From Streptomyces sp. CC208A (GTDB lineage Bacteria > Actinomycetota > Actinomycetes > Streptomycetales > Streptomycetaceae), in assembly GCF_030010625.1 (NCBI RefSeq), contig NZ_JASCXN010000001.1, forward strand, positions 124,001 through 188,000: a stretch of DNA of 64,000 bases, given 5' to 3'. Position numbers and translations under genes: made by a program. The notes below the pieces were generated by a model. The model was not told the DNA's origin. It did not search any database and saw only the letters and a list, made by a program, of their open reading frames with translations. Of the stretch, positions 63,864 to 64,000 are shown one piece after another; the stretch's first letter is position 1, and every line of letters begins with the position of its first letter.

Positions 63864-64000
63864 CTAGCCGCGCCGCTCCTGCTTCTGCTTGTCCTCCACG
63901 CAGAGGGTGGCGCGGGGGAAGGCCTGCATGCGGGCCTTGCCGATGGGCTTGCCGCAGACCTCGCAGAGGCCGTACGTGCCCGCGTCAAGCCGTTCCAGGG
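63864..64000 (-). CDS. DksA/TraR-family zinc finger protein, C-terminal part
   Basis: The 45 C-terminal codons are in the window; the start lies beyond the right edge. They read LERLDAGTYGLCEVCGKP, IGKARMQAFPRATLCVEDKQ, then KQERRG and a stop. This is the DksA/TraR C4-type zinc finger. Its first CxxC is intact (CEVC), but the second pair is C-V-E-D, so the fourth Cys is Asp. Such proteins may bind RNA polymerase. It lies 112 bases upstream of lspA on the same strand. Confidence 0.85.
   Translation of the reverse strand, partial: LERLDAGTYGLCEVCGKPIGKARMQAFPRATLCVEDKQKQERRG

Noticed and set aside
63608..63988. An Arg/Ser-rich frame overlapping the DksA/TraR-type gene and lspA
   Set aside because: It is an off-frame reading on the same strand. 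The zinc finger sequence and lspA explain the region in their own frames.

Overview
The window looks like chromosomal DNA from a Streptomyces or close relative. G+C is very high, with G or C at almost every third codon position. GTG (and a few TTG) starts are common and neighbouring genes often overlap by ATGA, GTGA or TTGA. Gene content is actinobacterial: priA, a trpM-like gene, HGxxPAAW and TIGR02234 membrane proteins, and a GltB/GltD pair. I see no tRNA, rRNA, CRISPR array, integrase, transposase or prophage. The left edge cuts a 5'-nucleotidase-type gene and the right edge cuts a DksA/TraR-type zinc finger gene.

Layout. 1-10 kb holds accessory and catabolic genes: an isolated siderophore-type pair (amine N-hydroxylase and PLP decarboxylase), aminopeptidase N, asparaginase coupled to chorismate mutase, an AraC regulator facing a wrecked GH35 beta-galactosidase, and a secreted trypsin-like protease. 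10-16 kb holds an HExxH protein with a zinc ribbon, an ankyrin/HEAT repeat protein, an exported tyrosine phosphatase, a KstR2-like TetR regulator, and small PPOX and VOC enzymes. 16-22 kb is glutamate synthase (gltBD) with a long upstream region. 22-26 kb holds a VIT-type transporter, a ribokinase, lgt and a membrane-anchored DsbA-like protein.

26-42 kb is a his/trp supercluster on the minus strand. In transcription order it runs hisD-hisC-hisB-small membrane gene-hisH-priA-ridA-hisF, then vapBC and an MFS exporter, then hisI-trpE-TIGR02234-HGxxPAAW-DUF2752-trpC-trpM-trpB-trpA. PriA is expected to serve both histidine (HisA) and tryptophan (TrpF) synthesis, which fits the absence of trpF. No trpD, trpG, hisG or hisE is seen here. 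A giant inverted repeat of two copies of a dispersed element separates trpM from trpB; a third copy lies at 11.3 kb.

42-50 kb holds conserved proteins of uncertain role (beta-solenoid membrane protein, TPR-like protein, LON-domain protein), YbaK, an ABC-2 exporter and an NYN nuclease. 50-64 kb holds dnaE, a second DsbA-like protein, PhoD phosphatase, a secreted M43-type metalloprotease, an alpha/beta hydrolase, a Na+/H+ antiporter, a GNAT gene with an in-frame amber codon, an RluA-family pseudouridine synthase, and lspA.

Most of the window is orderly core chromosome. The most notable items are the two broken genes (GH35 and GNAT), the giant inverted repeat inside the trp cluster, the vapBC-MFS unit with its palindromic promoter set between his genes, the orphan N-hydroxylase/decarboxylase pair, and the unexplained membrane genes embedded in the his and trp operons. 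I did not find a clear-cut new defence or secretion system.
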